The position numbers were made by a program, and so were the translations under genes. 28,673 nucleotides of DNA from a virus, in IMG/VR virus record IMGVR_UViG_3300035118_000176, positions 1 to 28,673 of that record; one strand, given 5' to 3'. The notes under the pieces are model-generated. The model was not told the origin of the DNA. It ran no database searches and worked only from the letters and a program-made list of their open reading frames with translations. This document shows positions 21,155 to 28,662 of the stretch, piece by piece (position 1 is the first letter of the stretch; the number at the start of each line of letters is the position of its first letter).

Positions 21155-21420
21155 AAACCCTCAAGGTTGGCGGGAAATATGCTACGGCCATTAGTCATGA
21201 TGGTGTTCATACTTTTGCCCTTTCTGTTGCGATGAAAAAGACTGATAATTCAACCACTACTGTTGATGGTGGCGGTACAAGTTTTCGTGCGATGACAGAG
21301 GTGACCGAATATCAAAAGGCATTGTTGGCGGAAGGATTTGCGGTGCAAGTAACTCAATATCCTTCTAATCATTCACAACACGCTAAGGACGACGCTTTGG
21401 CACTGGCGGGTACACTATAG
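21094..21420 (+). CDS. Hypothetical structural-region protein, 108 aa
   Basis: Starts MEGKDREIGSSRTDSSG; no later start precedes the apparently coding VETLKVGGKYATAISHDG, so the 61-base overlap with the previous gene is accepted. Beta-rich middle, helical end (VTEYQKALLAEGFAVQV). The stop is directly followed by the next ATG at 21421. Possibly a small virion protein. Confidence 0.6.
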   Translation: MEGKDREIGSSRTDSSGHEVETLKVGGKYATAISHDGVHTFALSVAMKKTDNSTTTVDGGGTSFRAMTEVTEYQKALLAEGFAVQVTQYPSNHSQHAKDDALALAGTL

Positions 21421-22380
21421 ATGTCTGATATCTATATTCCCTCACCGGATCCCAGACCCGATTTGGGTCTAACAATGTTCTACCAGACTCATCGACTGAT
21501 AGAGGCCGCACCGATTGTCAGTTTTACCCATGGATCACCATCTATTGTTGTTGTAAATGATAATGGAGTCGAACATACAATTGAGGTCACCGAAGCATTC
21601 TTTACCGCAGGTGACCCTGAAATTGGTGATTACTTTGTTGCTTACCCAGACCCAGCACAAACTATGTACTGGGAAGCGAAACTGGCATTTGAGCAAGCCT
21701 ATACAGTTGTAGTTGAGGGACCACCGGGTCCGCAAGGTCCGCAGGGTGAACCAGGAGAAACTGGACCACAAGGTGAACCAGGAGAAACTGGACCACAAGG
21801 TGAACCAGGACCTACTGGAAATACTGGTCCTATTGGCCCTACTGGCCCTAGTGGTCCTACTGTTGTCAGTGTTGATAATGGGAATCTAGCCGAGCTAGGT
21901 TCTGATAATCTATTACTTGTCCCGAATACTTCAAGACTTGTGGGTGTAACTGACGGATCTGATGCACAACCTGGTGAGATTGGTGAATACGTAGTATCGG
22001 CTAACGCAGTTGGTATTGCAGTTACTTCGGATGTGCCCGCAACGATTACACAAATCACTTTGAGTCCTGGCTGCTGGGAAATGTGGGGTTGTGTTGACTT
22101 TCGACCTCCCTCCAATAAAAGTCCAAATATGATTTGTGGCAGTATTAGTTTGAATGATAACTCGCTGCCGACTGACAACGATCTGTACGTGGGCGTCGGC
22201 ATTATGACGTTGTTTTATACAACGGCGCTGACATCCGGGGCGCGGCAGGTATTGATGACTGGACAATGCCGTGCTAACACTGCGGTATCTCTTACCGTTT
22301 ATCTGGTAGGAGAGACGGCTTTTGGTGGTGGCGGTACTTCGAATGTTCAGGGTTACATCTGTGCTAGGCGCGTCCGATGA
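21421..22380 (+). CDS. Collagen-repeat fibre-like virion protein, 319 aa
   Basis: Residues 1-99 form a beta-rich head domain. Residues 100-145 are uninterrupted Gly-X-Y triplets rich in GEPGETGPQ and GPIGPTGPS, expected to form a trimeric triple helix. Residues ~146-319 form a Gly/Ser/Thr-rich beta domain like phage head- or tail-fibre tips ([14 protein letters not shown]). Proteins of this form are usually receptor-binding or capsid decoration fibres. Its place between terminase and portal, rather than among tail genes, favours a head fibre. Confidence 0.75.
   Translation: MSDIYIPSPDPRPDLGLTMFYQTHRLIEAAPIVSFTHGSPSIVVVNDNGVEHTIEVTEAFFTAGDPEIGDYFVAYPDPAQTMYWEAKLAFEQAYTVVVEGPPGPQGPQGEPGETGPQGEPGETGPQGEPGPTGNTGPIGPTGPSGPTVVSVDNGNLAELGSDNLLLVPNTSRLVGVTDGSDAQPGEIGEYVVSANAVGIAVTSDVPATITQITLSPGCWEMWGCVDFRPPSNKSPNMICGSISLNDNSLPTDNDLYVGVGIMTLFYTTALTSGARQVLMTGQCRANTAVSLTVYLVGETAFGGGGTSNVQGYICARRVR
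21745..21810 (+). repeat. 27-bp tandem repeat in the collagen region
   Basis: Two identical 27-base units (21745-21771, 21772-21798) encoding GEPGETGPQ plus a partial third, GEPG. The exact identity at DNA level indicates recent unit duplication. Confidence 0.85.
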
Positions 22381-22397
22381 CTCACGTGGAGGGCAAG

Positions 22398-22556
22398 ATG
22401 ATCATCGAAATCCTGTTCGTCGTCGTGATGTTCCTGTGGCTCCTCACAATCCTACCCTTTCCACCATTACAACCATTCGCCACGTCAAACGTCTTCTTTG
22501 CGTTTGTGGCTGTGTTGTTGCTGGGGTTGTTTATCTTTATGCCTGGCATTAGATAA
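22398..22556 (+). CDS. Two-span membrane protein, 52 aa
   Basis: MIIEILFVVVMFLWLLTIL, a Pro-rich turn FPPLQPFATS, then NVFFAFVAVLLLGLFIFM. GGAGGG lies about 6 bases before the ATG at 22398; an in-frame ATG at 22377 overlaps the previous stop but has no Shine-Dalgarno. The stop overlaps the next start (TAATG). Likely an inner-membrane peptide; role unknown. Confidence 0.65.
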   Translation: MIIEILFVVVMFLWLLTILPFPPLQPFATSNVFFAFVAVLLLGLFIFMPGIR

Positions 22557-22717
22557 TGCTTGGCATTATTCTTCTAGTTATACTAATCCTACTGCTTGTA
22601 GGTGGGTTGCCTAATTGGGGGCATATGGCACCTTACAACTATGGTTATTACCCATCATTTGGGGTTTTGTTATTGATAATTGTTCTACTAGTCTTGATCT
22701 TCGGAGGACATCTCTAG
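22556..22717 (+). CDS. DUF3309 family membrane protein, 53 aa
   Basis: MLGIILLVILILLLVGGLPN, a polar turn with WGHMAPYNYGYYPS, then GVLLLIIVLLVLIFGGHL. The LLLVGGLPxWxH...GYxPSxGVLLLIxxxLLL pattern is that of DUF3309, a two-span family common in alphaproteobacteria. Stop TAG is immediately followed by the portal TTG start. Its presence in a phage late operon is unusual; function unknown. Confidence 0.8.
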   Translation: MLGIILLVILILLLVGGLPNWGHMAPYNYGYYPSFGVLLLIIVLLVLIFGGHL

Positions 22718-25462
22718 TTGGCTGAAGTTACCGATCTCAAGCAAGTATCGGAAACAAAGAACCCGGTAAAGATAATACCGTCTGAGGTTCTGGCTAAGTC
22801 AGCCATGATTAGGCGGCCTTCAGTAGCAACTCGTAGTCCATTTGAAGTACCGAGCTTCCCGCCAGCAGTTGAGAACGCGCTAAAAGAGCGCGATATTCCA
22901 ACACTGGCGATGGATGAAACAATATCTGGAACCTTTGGTTGGGCGTCCAGAGATTTTATTGCCACAGCTTATGCTGAAGGCGTTGTGTTTATGGGCTATG
23001 CCTACCTGGCTAGTCTATCACAACGCCCAGAGTACCGGGTGGTTACAGAAGTTATTGCTTCTGAAATGACTCGTGAGTGGATTGAGTTAAAGGCCGCCAG
23101 TGGTGATGAAAGCAAGTCAGACAAGATCAAGAAAATCAATGACAAGATGGACAACCTTAGGATTAGAAAGGCATTTCAAAAAGCAACAGAGGCTGATGGT
23201 TTCTTTGGTCGCGGTCATTTATACCTAGACACCGGCAAAACTCACGATGACGAAGAGTTAAGGCTGGATTTGGGTGATGGTCGCAATCTGTTGAGTAAAC
23301 AGAAGGTTGGTTCGTCAAAAAGTGGTAAAGCGCAAAAGCTGATTAGAGTCTTGCCGGTAGAGCCCACTTGGTGTTATCCTACCCGGTATGACTCGGTTGA
23401 TCCACTGAGCCCTGATTGGTATAACCCAATCACTTGGTTTGTAATGTCACGCGAGGTACATCGCTCAAGGTTGCTGACATTTGTTGGTCGAGAAATGCCG
23501 GACATCTTGAAACCCGCCTATGCTTTTGGCGGGTTAAGCATGTCTCAAATGCTCAAGCCCTATGTCGACAATTGGTTAAGGACAAGACAGAGTGTCAGTG
23601 ATCTGATTCAGAACTTTTCACATAGTGTATTGAAAACCAATATGGACGCCACCACAGCGGTGGGTGGGGATGCACTTTTCGCTCGGGTTGCGTTGTTTAA
23701 CAATATCAAGAATAACCAAGGTGCAATGGTTATTGATAAGGATGCTGAAGATTTCAGTAATGTTAGTGCCCCATTGGGTGGACTGGATTCCTTACAAGCA
23801 CAATCTCAAGAACATATGGCGGCGATTGCCCGTATTCCACTGGTTAAGTTGTTGGGCATTCAGCCTGCTGGATTGAATGCAAGTAGCGAGGGTGAACTGG
23901 TTTCTTTTGAAGACTGGATTGCGGCATTTCAGGAAGTATTGTACCGGCCCAATCTGACCAAGATTATTGACCTTATTCAGTTAAGCGAGTTTGATGAAGT
24001 GGACGATGATATTACGTTTGACTTTAAGCCACTAAGACAAGAGAAGCCTGAAGAGATTGTTCAGAGAGAGCAAGTAAAGGCGACCACTAGAGAAACCTAC
24101 TATGGAATGGGTGCTGTAGATCCACAAGAGGTGCGAGATTCTCTTGCTCAGGATCCGGATAGTCCATTTGATGGTGTAGATCTAACAAAAGAACTTCCAG
24201 CACCACCACAGCCTCCTGGTGTACCTGGTGTCCCACAACCACCAGGTGCTGCATCACAACCAGGAGGGCCAGGTGGACCACCGGGTGGGGGTCCACCATC
24301 ACCTGCTTCTGGGCCACCTGGTGCAGCGCCTCCGAAACAACCGAGCCGCCCCCCGGCCCCGGGCGGAGGCGCTCCTGGTGACAATAGTAATGATAATAAT
24401 CAGAAATTAGTTGATCTATTGAATGCTAAGGTAGCGGCAGACGCTGGCTTTGATCCTAAAGACCATCCACATGCACCTGAAGGTACTAGTGGTGGTAAAG
24501 GTGGTCAGTTTGTCAGTAAAGGTTCTGGTGCATCGGCAGCTACAGCTCCCGCCGCACCAGCAAAGCCTGCAGCTAAGGCGCAGACTGCAAAGCCTGCTGC
24601 AAAGAAAGCAAAAACAACCACTGCCAAACCTAAGAAAGAATCAACCGTTGGGTATTACAGTCTAACTCCTGCCCCGGCCAATAAAGAAGATTGGCCAGAA
24701 CATGCCAAAGACTTTAAGATCCCACCAGCCTGGACCGATGTTAGAATCAATATGGATCCTAACGCTAGGGGTCAACTAGCGGGTGGTAAAGACTCTAAGG
24801 GTCGTATTCAACCACTATTCCATCAGGAGTACAGAGATTCTCAGGATGCAAAAAAGTTTGAGCTTGAATTAAAGTTAACCCCACATATGCCGGAGTACAA
24901 GGAAGGAAATGATAAGAATTTGACTGCCTGGGATGGTCGAACTCGTGAACATGCTACATGTCTTGGTATAATCATGCAGATGGGCCTAAGGCCGGGTAGT
25001 GAACGAGATACAGGGGCTGAAAAGCAGGCTTATGGTGCGACTACATTACAAGGTAAGTTTGTCAAGACTGAGGGGGATAAGACATTTTTGAGATTTACAG
25101 GTAAGAAGGGTGTCTCGTTAAACTTACCAGTTGAAGATCCCGAACTTGCCGCCTCTCTGCGCAAGATGGCAGGGGAAAATCAGGGTAAGTTGTTCACGAA
25201 GATCAATGATCAATCCTTGCGGGATTACACAAAACATATTACAAAGGGTTTAGGCAAGCCTAAGGATTTTAGGACGTTGTTTGCTAACAAGACTGCAAAC
25301 GAAGTAATATCAAAGATGCGTGCACCCCCACCCGGTGATGATGCAGCTTTTAAGAAGGCCTGCCAACAGGTTGCATTGGCAGTATCGAAAAAGCTAGGCA
25401 ATACACCAGATGTCGCCTTGCGATCGTATATTAATCCGATCGTGTTCTCAGGCTGGAGATAA
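22718..25462 (+). CDS. Portal protein fused to a DNA topoisomerase IB domain
   Basis: 914 residues, TTG start with CGGAGGA upstream. Residues ~65-490 match the DUF1073 (Phage_portal_3 type) portal, e.g. RPEYRVVTEVIASEMTREW, ADGFFGRGHLYLDTG and the APLGGLDSLQAQSQEHMAA region; portals form the dodecameric DNA gate. A Pro/Gly linker (~498-560) and an Ala/Lys/Pro tail (~600-640) follow. Residues ~642-914 match topoisomerase IB: IPPAWTDVRI, DSKGRIQPLFHQEY, then the pentad Arg758 (MGLRPGSE), Lys796 (FTGKKG), Arg852 (KDFRTLFANKTA), Asn895 (LGNT) and Tyr904 (RSYINP). The spacings 38, 56, 43 and 9 agree with poxvirus and bacterial enzymes; Asn in place of His is known in Deinococcus. The usual N-terminal TopIB segment is shortened. 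One continuous frame, no frameshift. Confidence 0.9.
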   Translation: MAEVTDLKQVSETKNPVKIIPSEVLAKSAMIRRPSVATRSPFEVPSFPPAVENALKERDIPTLAMDETISGTFGWASRDFIATAYAEGVVFMGYAYLASLSQRPEYRVVTEVIASEMTREWIELKAASGDESKSDKIKKINDKMDNLRIRKAFQKATEADGFFGRGHLYLDTGKTHDDEELRLDLGDGRNLLSKQKVGSSKSGKAQKLIRVLPVEPTWCYPTRYDSVDPLSPDWYNPITWFVMSREVHRSRLLTFVGREMPDILKPAYAFGGLSMSQMLKPYVDNWLRTRQSVSDLIQNFSHSVLKTNMDATTAVGGDALFARVALFNNIKNNQGAMVIDKDAEDFSNVSAPLGGLDSLQAQSQEHMAAIARIPLVKLLGIQPAGLNASSEGELVSFEDWIAAFQEVLYRPNLTKIIDLIQLSEFDEVDDDITFDFKPLRQEKPEEIVQREQVKATTRETYYGMGAVDPQEVRDSLAQDPDSPFDGVDLTKELPAPPQPPGVPGVPQPPGAASQPGGPGGPPGGGPPSPASGPPGAAPPKQPSRPPAPGGGAPGDNSNDNNQKLVDLLNAKVAADAGFDPKDHPHAPEGTSGGKGGQFVSKGSGASAATAPAAPAKPAAKAQTAKPAAKKAKTTTAKPKKESTVGYYSLTPAPANKEDWPEHAKDFKIPPAWTDVRINMDPNARGQLAGGKDSKGRIQPLFHQEYRDSQDAKKFELELKLTPHMPEYKEGNDKNLTAWDGRTREHATCLGIIMQMGLRPGSERDTGAEKQAYGATTLQGKFVKTEGDKTFLRFTGKKGVSLNLPVEDPELAASLRKMAGENQGKLFTKINDQSLRDYTKHITKGLGKPKDFRTLFANKTANEVISKMRAPPPGDDAAFKKACQQVALAVSKKLGNTPDVALRSYINPIVFSGWR

Positions 25463-25659
25463 TGGCACCACTTCCTCAACCTTCCTATGGTGAATATGGC
25501 AATCATGCTGATTTGCCAACTGACGAGGAGCGGGAGGAAGAGGTTGATGAGGATGCTCCAGTTAGTCAAGACTGGATAGACATCATGGGTTTTGACCCTG
25601 ATGAGCTAGATTGGGATGACGTGGAAGAACCCGAAACCACAGAGGAAGAAGATGCATAA
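25462..25659 (+). CDS. Very acidic protein, 65 aa
   Basis: Pro-rich start MAPLPQPSYGEYG, then a run rich in Asp/Glu (EEREEEVDEDAP, DDVEEPETTEEEDA). The start overlaps the portal stop (TAATG). Net charge about -24 suggests a scaffold-like or DNA-mimic role; no family recognised. Confidence 0.7.
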   Translation: MAPLPQPSYGEYGNHADLPTDEEREEEVDEDAPVSQDWIDIMGFDPDELDWDDVEEPETTEEEDA

Positions 25660-25999
25660 GGGGATTCAATCGATTTGGACAGCAGAACAAGACGAAATTC
25701 TAATCAAGGCGATAAATGATGGGATGGAACAAGGGTTGACACAAAAGAAAGTCATTATTGCATTGATGAAAGCATTTGATCGAGAGTATGGGAGTATACG
25801 AACTCGAATTACCAGGCTGCGTGAGGAAAAGACGTTAGTTAACTATGTCCGCCGAAAAAGTAGAAAATCGGGCAGCGTACCTGGTGCTTATCAAAATTGG
25901 GTGGATACACGTAAGAAACCCTTCGTTAAGCCAAGTCTAAATCGACCGGATTGGTTTGACAAAGAGAATCTTCAGGAGCGAATACTTGCCGGAAGATAA
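25652..25999 (+). CDS. Myb/SANT-like HTH protein, 115 aa
   Basis: Starts MHKGIQSIWTAEQDEILIKA with GAGGAAG upstream. Residues 9-60 have the three-helix Myb/SANT arrangement: W-T-x-E-x-D at the first helix, then a middle helix and SIRTRITRLREEK as recognition helix. The C-terminus is basic. Overlaps the acidic gene by 8 bases. Probably a DNA-binding protein; target unknown. Confidence 0.65.
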   Translation: MHKGIQSIWTAEQDEILIKAINDGMEQGLTQKKVIIALMKAFDREYGSIRTRITRLREEKTLVNYVRRKSRKSGSVPGAYQNWVDTRKKPFVKPSLNRPDWFDKENLQERILAGR

Positions 26000-26261
26000 T
26001 CCACCTATTGGTACTTTGGTGACCTGCGAAAACGGGCATCGAATTTGTGAGATAGTGGGACCAATTGCGGATTGGCGAGAAAAGACTGCACTGTCCGCTG
26101 GATTTGGTAACTATACACCCGGTGAGAAACTTGTTGGACCTGGTGACATTGCAGCGTACTGCAGATGCCAACAATGTGGTGCCCCTTGGGTGGATGTACG
26201 GCCAAATGTCAGGGGTACTTTGAGTGCAAAAGTTCATCTCGAAACTGGTTGGTGGCCGTAG
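25986..26261 (+). CDS. Putative zinc-binding protein, 91 aa
   Basis: TTG start at 25986 preferred because AGGAG lies 8 bases upstream; the frame is open further up without a Shine-Dalgarno. Contains CENGHRICEI and CRCQQCGAPW, giving a plausible four-Cys zinc site. Ends ETGWWP. Overlaps the previous gene by 14 bases. Function unknown. Confidence 0.7.
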   Translation: MPEDNPPIGTLVTCENGHRICEIVGPIADWREKTALSAGFGNYTPGEKLVGPGDIAAYCRCQQCGAPWVDVRPNVRGTLSAKVHLETGWWP

Positions 26262-26288
26262 CTCTAACACCTTGCAAGGAGTACAAAA

Positions 26289-26777
26289 ATGGACATAGAC
26301 ATTATGTGGTCGATGTTTAACAAGTATCGTCCGATGCTTGACGAGATGCATACGGCATGGTTGGTCATGCCTCCGTACAACAAAGATGTTCCCTTTGTTG
26401 AGGGAGCACCTATGGTTGGTCAGAGTCTGACCTGCACCATGGGTAACTGGAACCACATGGATGCAGAGCCTCATAGCTATGTATTCCAGTGGAAGCGTGA
26501 TGGTGCAGACGTAGATGGTGGTATTGAGCCCAACACCTATGCGGTTGCCGATTCCGATGCCGGTCATGTTATTACTTGTGTAGTGACGGCGACCAACGAA
26601 TATGGGACGACCGAAGCTCCGCCGAGTAATGAAATCGAAATTCCGGCGGCGGATGGTTCAACTCGTTCCTCACGAGGCGCAGAAAAAGAAGAAAAAGAGG
26701 AAGATGATGACCACCGTTCAGGTCCACCGTCTCCAAGACGGGACAATAATCAACCCCAGCACCATCGCCGCACGTAA
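26289..26777 (+). CDS. Ig-like domain virion protein, 162 aa
   Basis: Residues ~37-120 match bacterial/phage Ig-like repeats: G-x-x-L-T-C-x-x-G-x-W, FQWKRDG, then DAGHVITCVVTATNEYG and PSNEIEI, with a Cys pair in disulfide position. Such domains decorate capsids or tails and bind glycans. The last ~42 residues are low complexity (EKEEKEEDDDHRSG and a Pro/His/Arg tail), and another frame is also open there. Strong AAGGAG precedes the ATG. Confidence 0.8.
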   Translation: MDIDIMWSMFNKYRPMLDEMHTAWLVMPPYNKDVPFVEGAPMVGQSLTCTMGNWNHMDAEPHSYVFQWKRDGADVDGGIEPNTYAVADSDAGHVITCVVTATNEYGTTEAPPSNEIEIPAADGSTRSSRGAEKEEKEEDDDHRSGPPSPRRDNNQPQHHRRT

Positions 26778-26784
26778 TTGTTGA
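26704..26784 (+). CDS. Possible overlapping micropeptide, 26 aa
   Basis: MMTTVQVHRLQDGTIINPST and six more residues, in the +1 frame relative to the end of the Ig-like gene, with AGAGGAAG directly upstream. It looks more protein-like than the low-complexity tail it overlaps. Could also be reached by frameshifting at the A-rich run 26682-26698. Confidence 0.3.
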   Translation: MMTTVQVHRLQDGTIINPSTIAARNC

Positions 26785-26800
26785 ACAGGAGGGAAGTCAA

Positions 26801-26920
26801 GTGTCGGATCCTCACCCACAAGAAGCACCACCACCTCCTCCACCTCCTGGTACCGCACCTATCGTCCCTAATCCTCATCCACCGGAGCCCGATAGGGAAG
26901 AGGAAAAGGAGCTCGTCTAG
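26801..26920 (+). CDS. Pro-rich small protein, 39 aa
   Basis: GTG start with a strong AGGAGGG 7 bases upstream. The product has seven consecutive Pro near residues 10-16 and an acidic/basic end (DREEEKELV). The strength of the ribosome binding site is the main support; no family recognised. Confidence 0.6.
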   Translation: MSDPHPQEAPPPPPPPGTAPIVPNPHPPEPDREEEKELV

Positions 26921-26953
26921 TAGACGGCTTTTAGGCGGTACACATGCGGTAAA

Positions 26954-26985
26954 GGGTCCTACGCATACCAAGCTGCTTAGGACCC
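26954..26985 (+). other. Perfect 8-bp RNA hairpin in the late operon
   Basis: GGGTCCTA (26954-26961) pairs with TAGGACCC (26978-26985) around a 16-base loop. It lies in a 105-base gap before the 27026 gene. No U-run follows, so it is not a standard terminator; a processing or stability site is possible. Confidence 0.6.
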
Positions 26986-27025
26986 GTTCATCCCACTAGA
27001 AACCGAGCTCTATGGGACTCTTGCT

Positions 27026-28342
27026 ATGGCGTTCGATCAGACCAGCCCCGAGTTCTTAAGCCAAATGAGAAACTTTGCTCGAGGACTGTTGTCCTGGATC
27101 AATGAAGAGGGTGAGGAAGAGGAGCACGATGAAGTGGGTGATCAAGCTAATGATGAGCAACCGCCACTGTTGAAAGTAAAGACGGTAACAGAGCATCATT
27201 ACGCTGATCCGAATGGTATGGCAACGGATCCTCCTGTCAGTGAAGCGCAACGTGGTGCAATGGGTGCTGCGGCTGGTGGTAATTCTACACTTGGCATTCC
27301 CCAATCGGTTGGCAAAGAGTTCATGAATGCCGATCCTGGTGGGAAATTACAGCAAAAGGCAAAGGATGGTGCATATTTCACTCGCACGGCAATAGGAGAA
27401 AGACAAGAAAAGCCCGCAATAGATGATCAAAATGGTCGGTTTTCATTGTCACCCGACGGTCAATATGTTATTGATAATCAGACTGGTAACCAGCATAGCA
27501 TTGATGACGTTATGCGGATTTTGTTTTCTGATGGTCAAAATGACTCTGCTGCAAGCTTGAAACCAGAAGTTACCGTAGCTAAGGATCCTGTGACCAAGTC
27601 TACCGTACCTACAGGTATGTGGAAGAGCCCAAAGATTGATCCAAGTACTCGTAGTGGAAATCCTGGCGATAATGGGAAACCTCCTCTTGGTAATGGTGAG
27701 GGTGGAACAGCACTTGGGAACTTGCTCAAGTACACTGCTGGTGAAACCAGTCGTGATGATACCATGAAGGGTGGGTCGATGGGCTATCAAGGTAATGGTT
27801 GGTCATCTCCTACAATTCCACCTCAAAAGGCAAAGGACGGTATTGGTGCCAGTATTGTAAAGGGTGCAACTACCGCAGTCAATAAAGCCAATACTGTATC
27901 CCAAGGTGGTCCAGTATTTGGTGACGGTGGCCCTGGCAGTGGACCGCATCCGGGTGGCGGGTCTGAAGGAGGAGAGACAGTGAAGAGTACCTCTGGTAAA
28001 TCAACAGTGACTAAAGTTGAGCCCACTGCTAAAGGGGCTGTCTATCATGTTGACAGCTCTGAGCATGGTGGGTTAATGAAGAATCAGCTTCATTATACTA
28101 GTGGTGGTAATTTATATCAACACGTATCTAATGGTTCCCCTATTGCTAATAAGATCTCGTTAAAGTTTAATCCTGATATACACGATGCTGTGAAGAATCA
28201 TATTAAACAACATGGATTACCCAAGTCCGTAAAGGGTGGGACTGGTTCTATTGTTCAGGCACAGCCCGGTTCGTCCTCTGTTGGGGCAAATATTAAAAGA
28301 AATATGGCAGCTCAGGCTGGTAAACGTAGGGCTGGATTTTGA
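27026..28342 (+). CDS. Large putative head-associated protein, 438 aa
   Basis: Acidic N-terminus (NEEGEEEEHDEVGD), then long Gly/Asn/Ser/Pro-rich stretches with little predicted structure. At ~299-312 it has GDGGPGSGPHPGGG, a linker seen in phage capsid-assembly, minor-head and portal-linked proteins just before a C-terminal domain. Residues ~330-438 form that small alpha/beta domain (KGAVYHVDSS, LHYTSGGNLYQHV) with a basic end (GKRRAGF). It may be a minor head or injected protein. No catalytic motif seen. Confidence 0.7.
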   Translation: MAFDQTSPEFLSQMRNFARGLLSWINEEGEEEEHDEVGDQANDEQPPLLKVKTVTEHHYADPNGMATDPPVSEAQRGAMGAAAGGNSTLGIPQSVGKEFMNADPGGKLQQKAKDGAYFTRTAIGERQEKPAIDDQNGRFSLSPDGQYVIDNQTGNQHSIDDVMRILFSDGQNDSAASLKPEVTVAKDPVTKSTVPTGMWKSPKIDPSTRSGNPGDNGKPPLGNGEGGTALGNLLKYTAGETSRDDTMKGGSMGYQGNGWSSPTIPPQKAKDGIGASIVKGATTAVNKANTVSQGGPVFGDGGPGSGPHPGGGSEGGETVKSTSGKSTVTKVEPTAKGAVYHVDSSEHGGLMKNQLHYTSGGNLYQHVSNGSPIANKISLKFNPDIHDAVKNHIKQHGLPKSVKGGTGSIVQAQPGSSSVGANIKRNMAAQAGKRRAGF

Positions 28343-28354
28343 GGTCTCAGAGAC

Positions 28355-28576
28355 ATGATTGATCTATCACAACCAATTTTAACCAATGAAACATTCACAT
28401 TACGGACCATGATAATGATTGTTGACGAAGGGAAAGAAGCCTTTCGTGCTGGCCTAAAATTGCGCCAATGTCCACGTTTCAAATCCCCGGACATGGTACG
28501 CGCGTGGCGTGACGGTTGGCGAGAGGCAAAGCACCCCACCAGCCGAGCGCGGGCGTCAAACAGAATATCGCAATAA
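28355..28576 (+). CDS. RMF/CrpP-like small protein, 73 aa
   Basis: Residues 25-60 read EGKEAFRAGLKLRQCPRF and RAWRDGWREAK. The G-x-x-A-x-x-x-G...CP...R-x-W-x-x-G-W pattern is that of ribosome modulation factor and its short relatives in phages and plasmids. RMF itself dimerises ribosomes in stationary phase; phage members are uncharacterised. GAGG lies about 11 bases before the ATG. Confidence 0.6.
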   Translation: MIDLSQPILTNETFTLRTMIMIVDEGKEAFRAGLKLRQCPRFKSPDMVRAWRDGWREAKHPTSRARASNRISQ

Positions 28577-28640
28577 AACCGCAATGATAATTCTTTAATA
28601 TGTAGAACTTCGGCTTCCCCCTGAGGCCGAGGGCGAGGAT

Positions 28641-28662
28641 CGGGGCGGTCTCCTTTCTGACA
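28641..28662 (-). promoter_or_regulatory. Early-type 5' leader copy at the window edge
   Basis: Minus strand reads GTCAGAAAGGAGACC, matching the leader of the repeated early promoters. The -10 position (toward 28673) does not show TATATG, and no start codon follows closely, so it is an orphan or partial copy. Confidence 0.4.

Noticed and set aside
21535-22266. Minus-strand frames opposite the collagen-like gene
   Set aside because: They are antisense readings of the Gly-X-Y repeat (apparent Pro/Gly or Trp/Ser repeats) with no independent start signals.
24087-24384. Minus- and plus-strand alternative frames in the Pro/Gly linker of the portal
   Set aside because: Low-complexity shadows of the linker codons; the main frame is continuous through both flanking domains.
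26778-26999. His/Leu/Ser-rich plus-strand frame over the Pro-rich small gene
   Set aside because: The overlapping GTG frame at 26801 has a strong ribosome binding site and exact fit; the longer frame has neither.
28585-28640. Terminator after the RMF-like gene (stem around CTTCGGC/GCCGAGG)
   Set aside because: The stem needs G-U pairs and has no U-run, so support is too weak to call.
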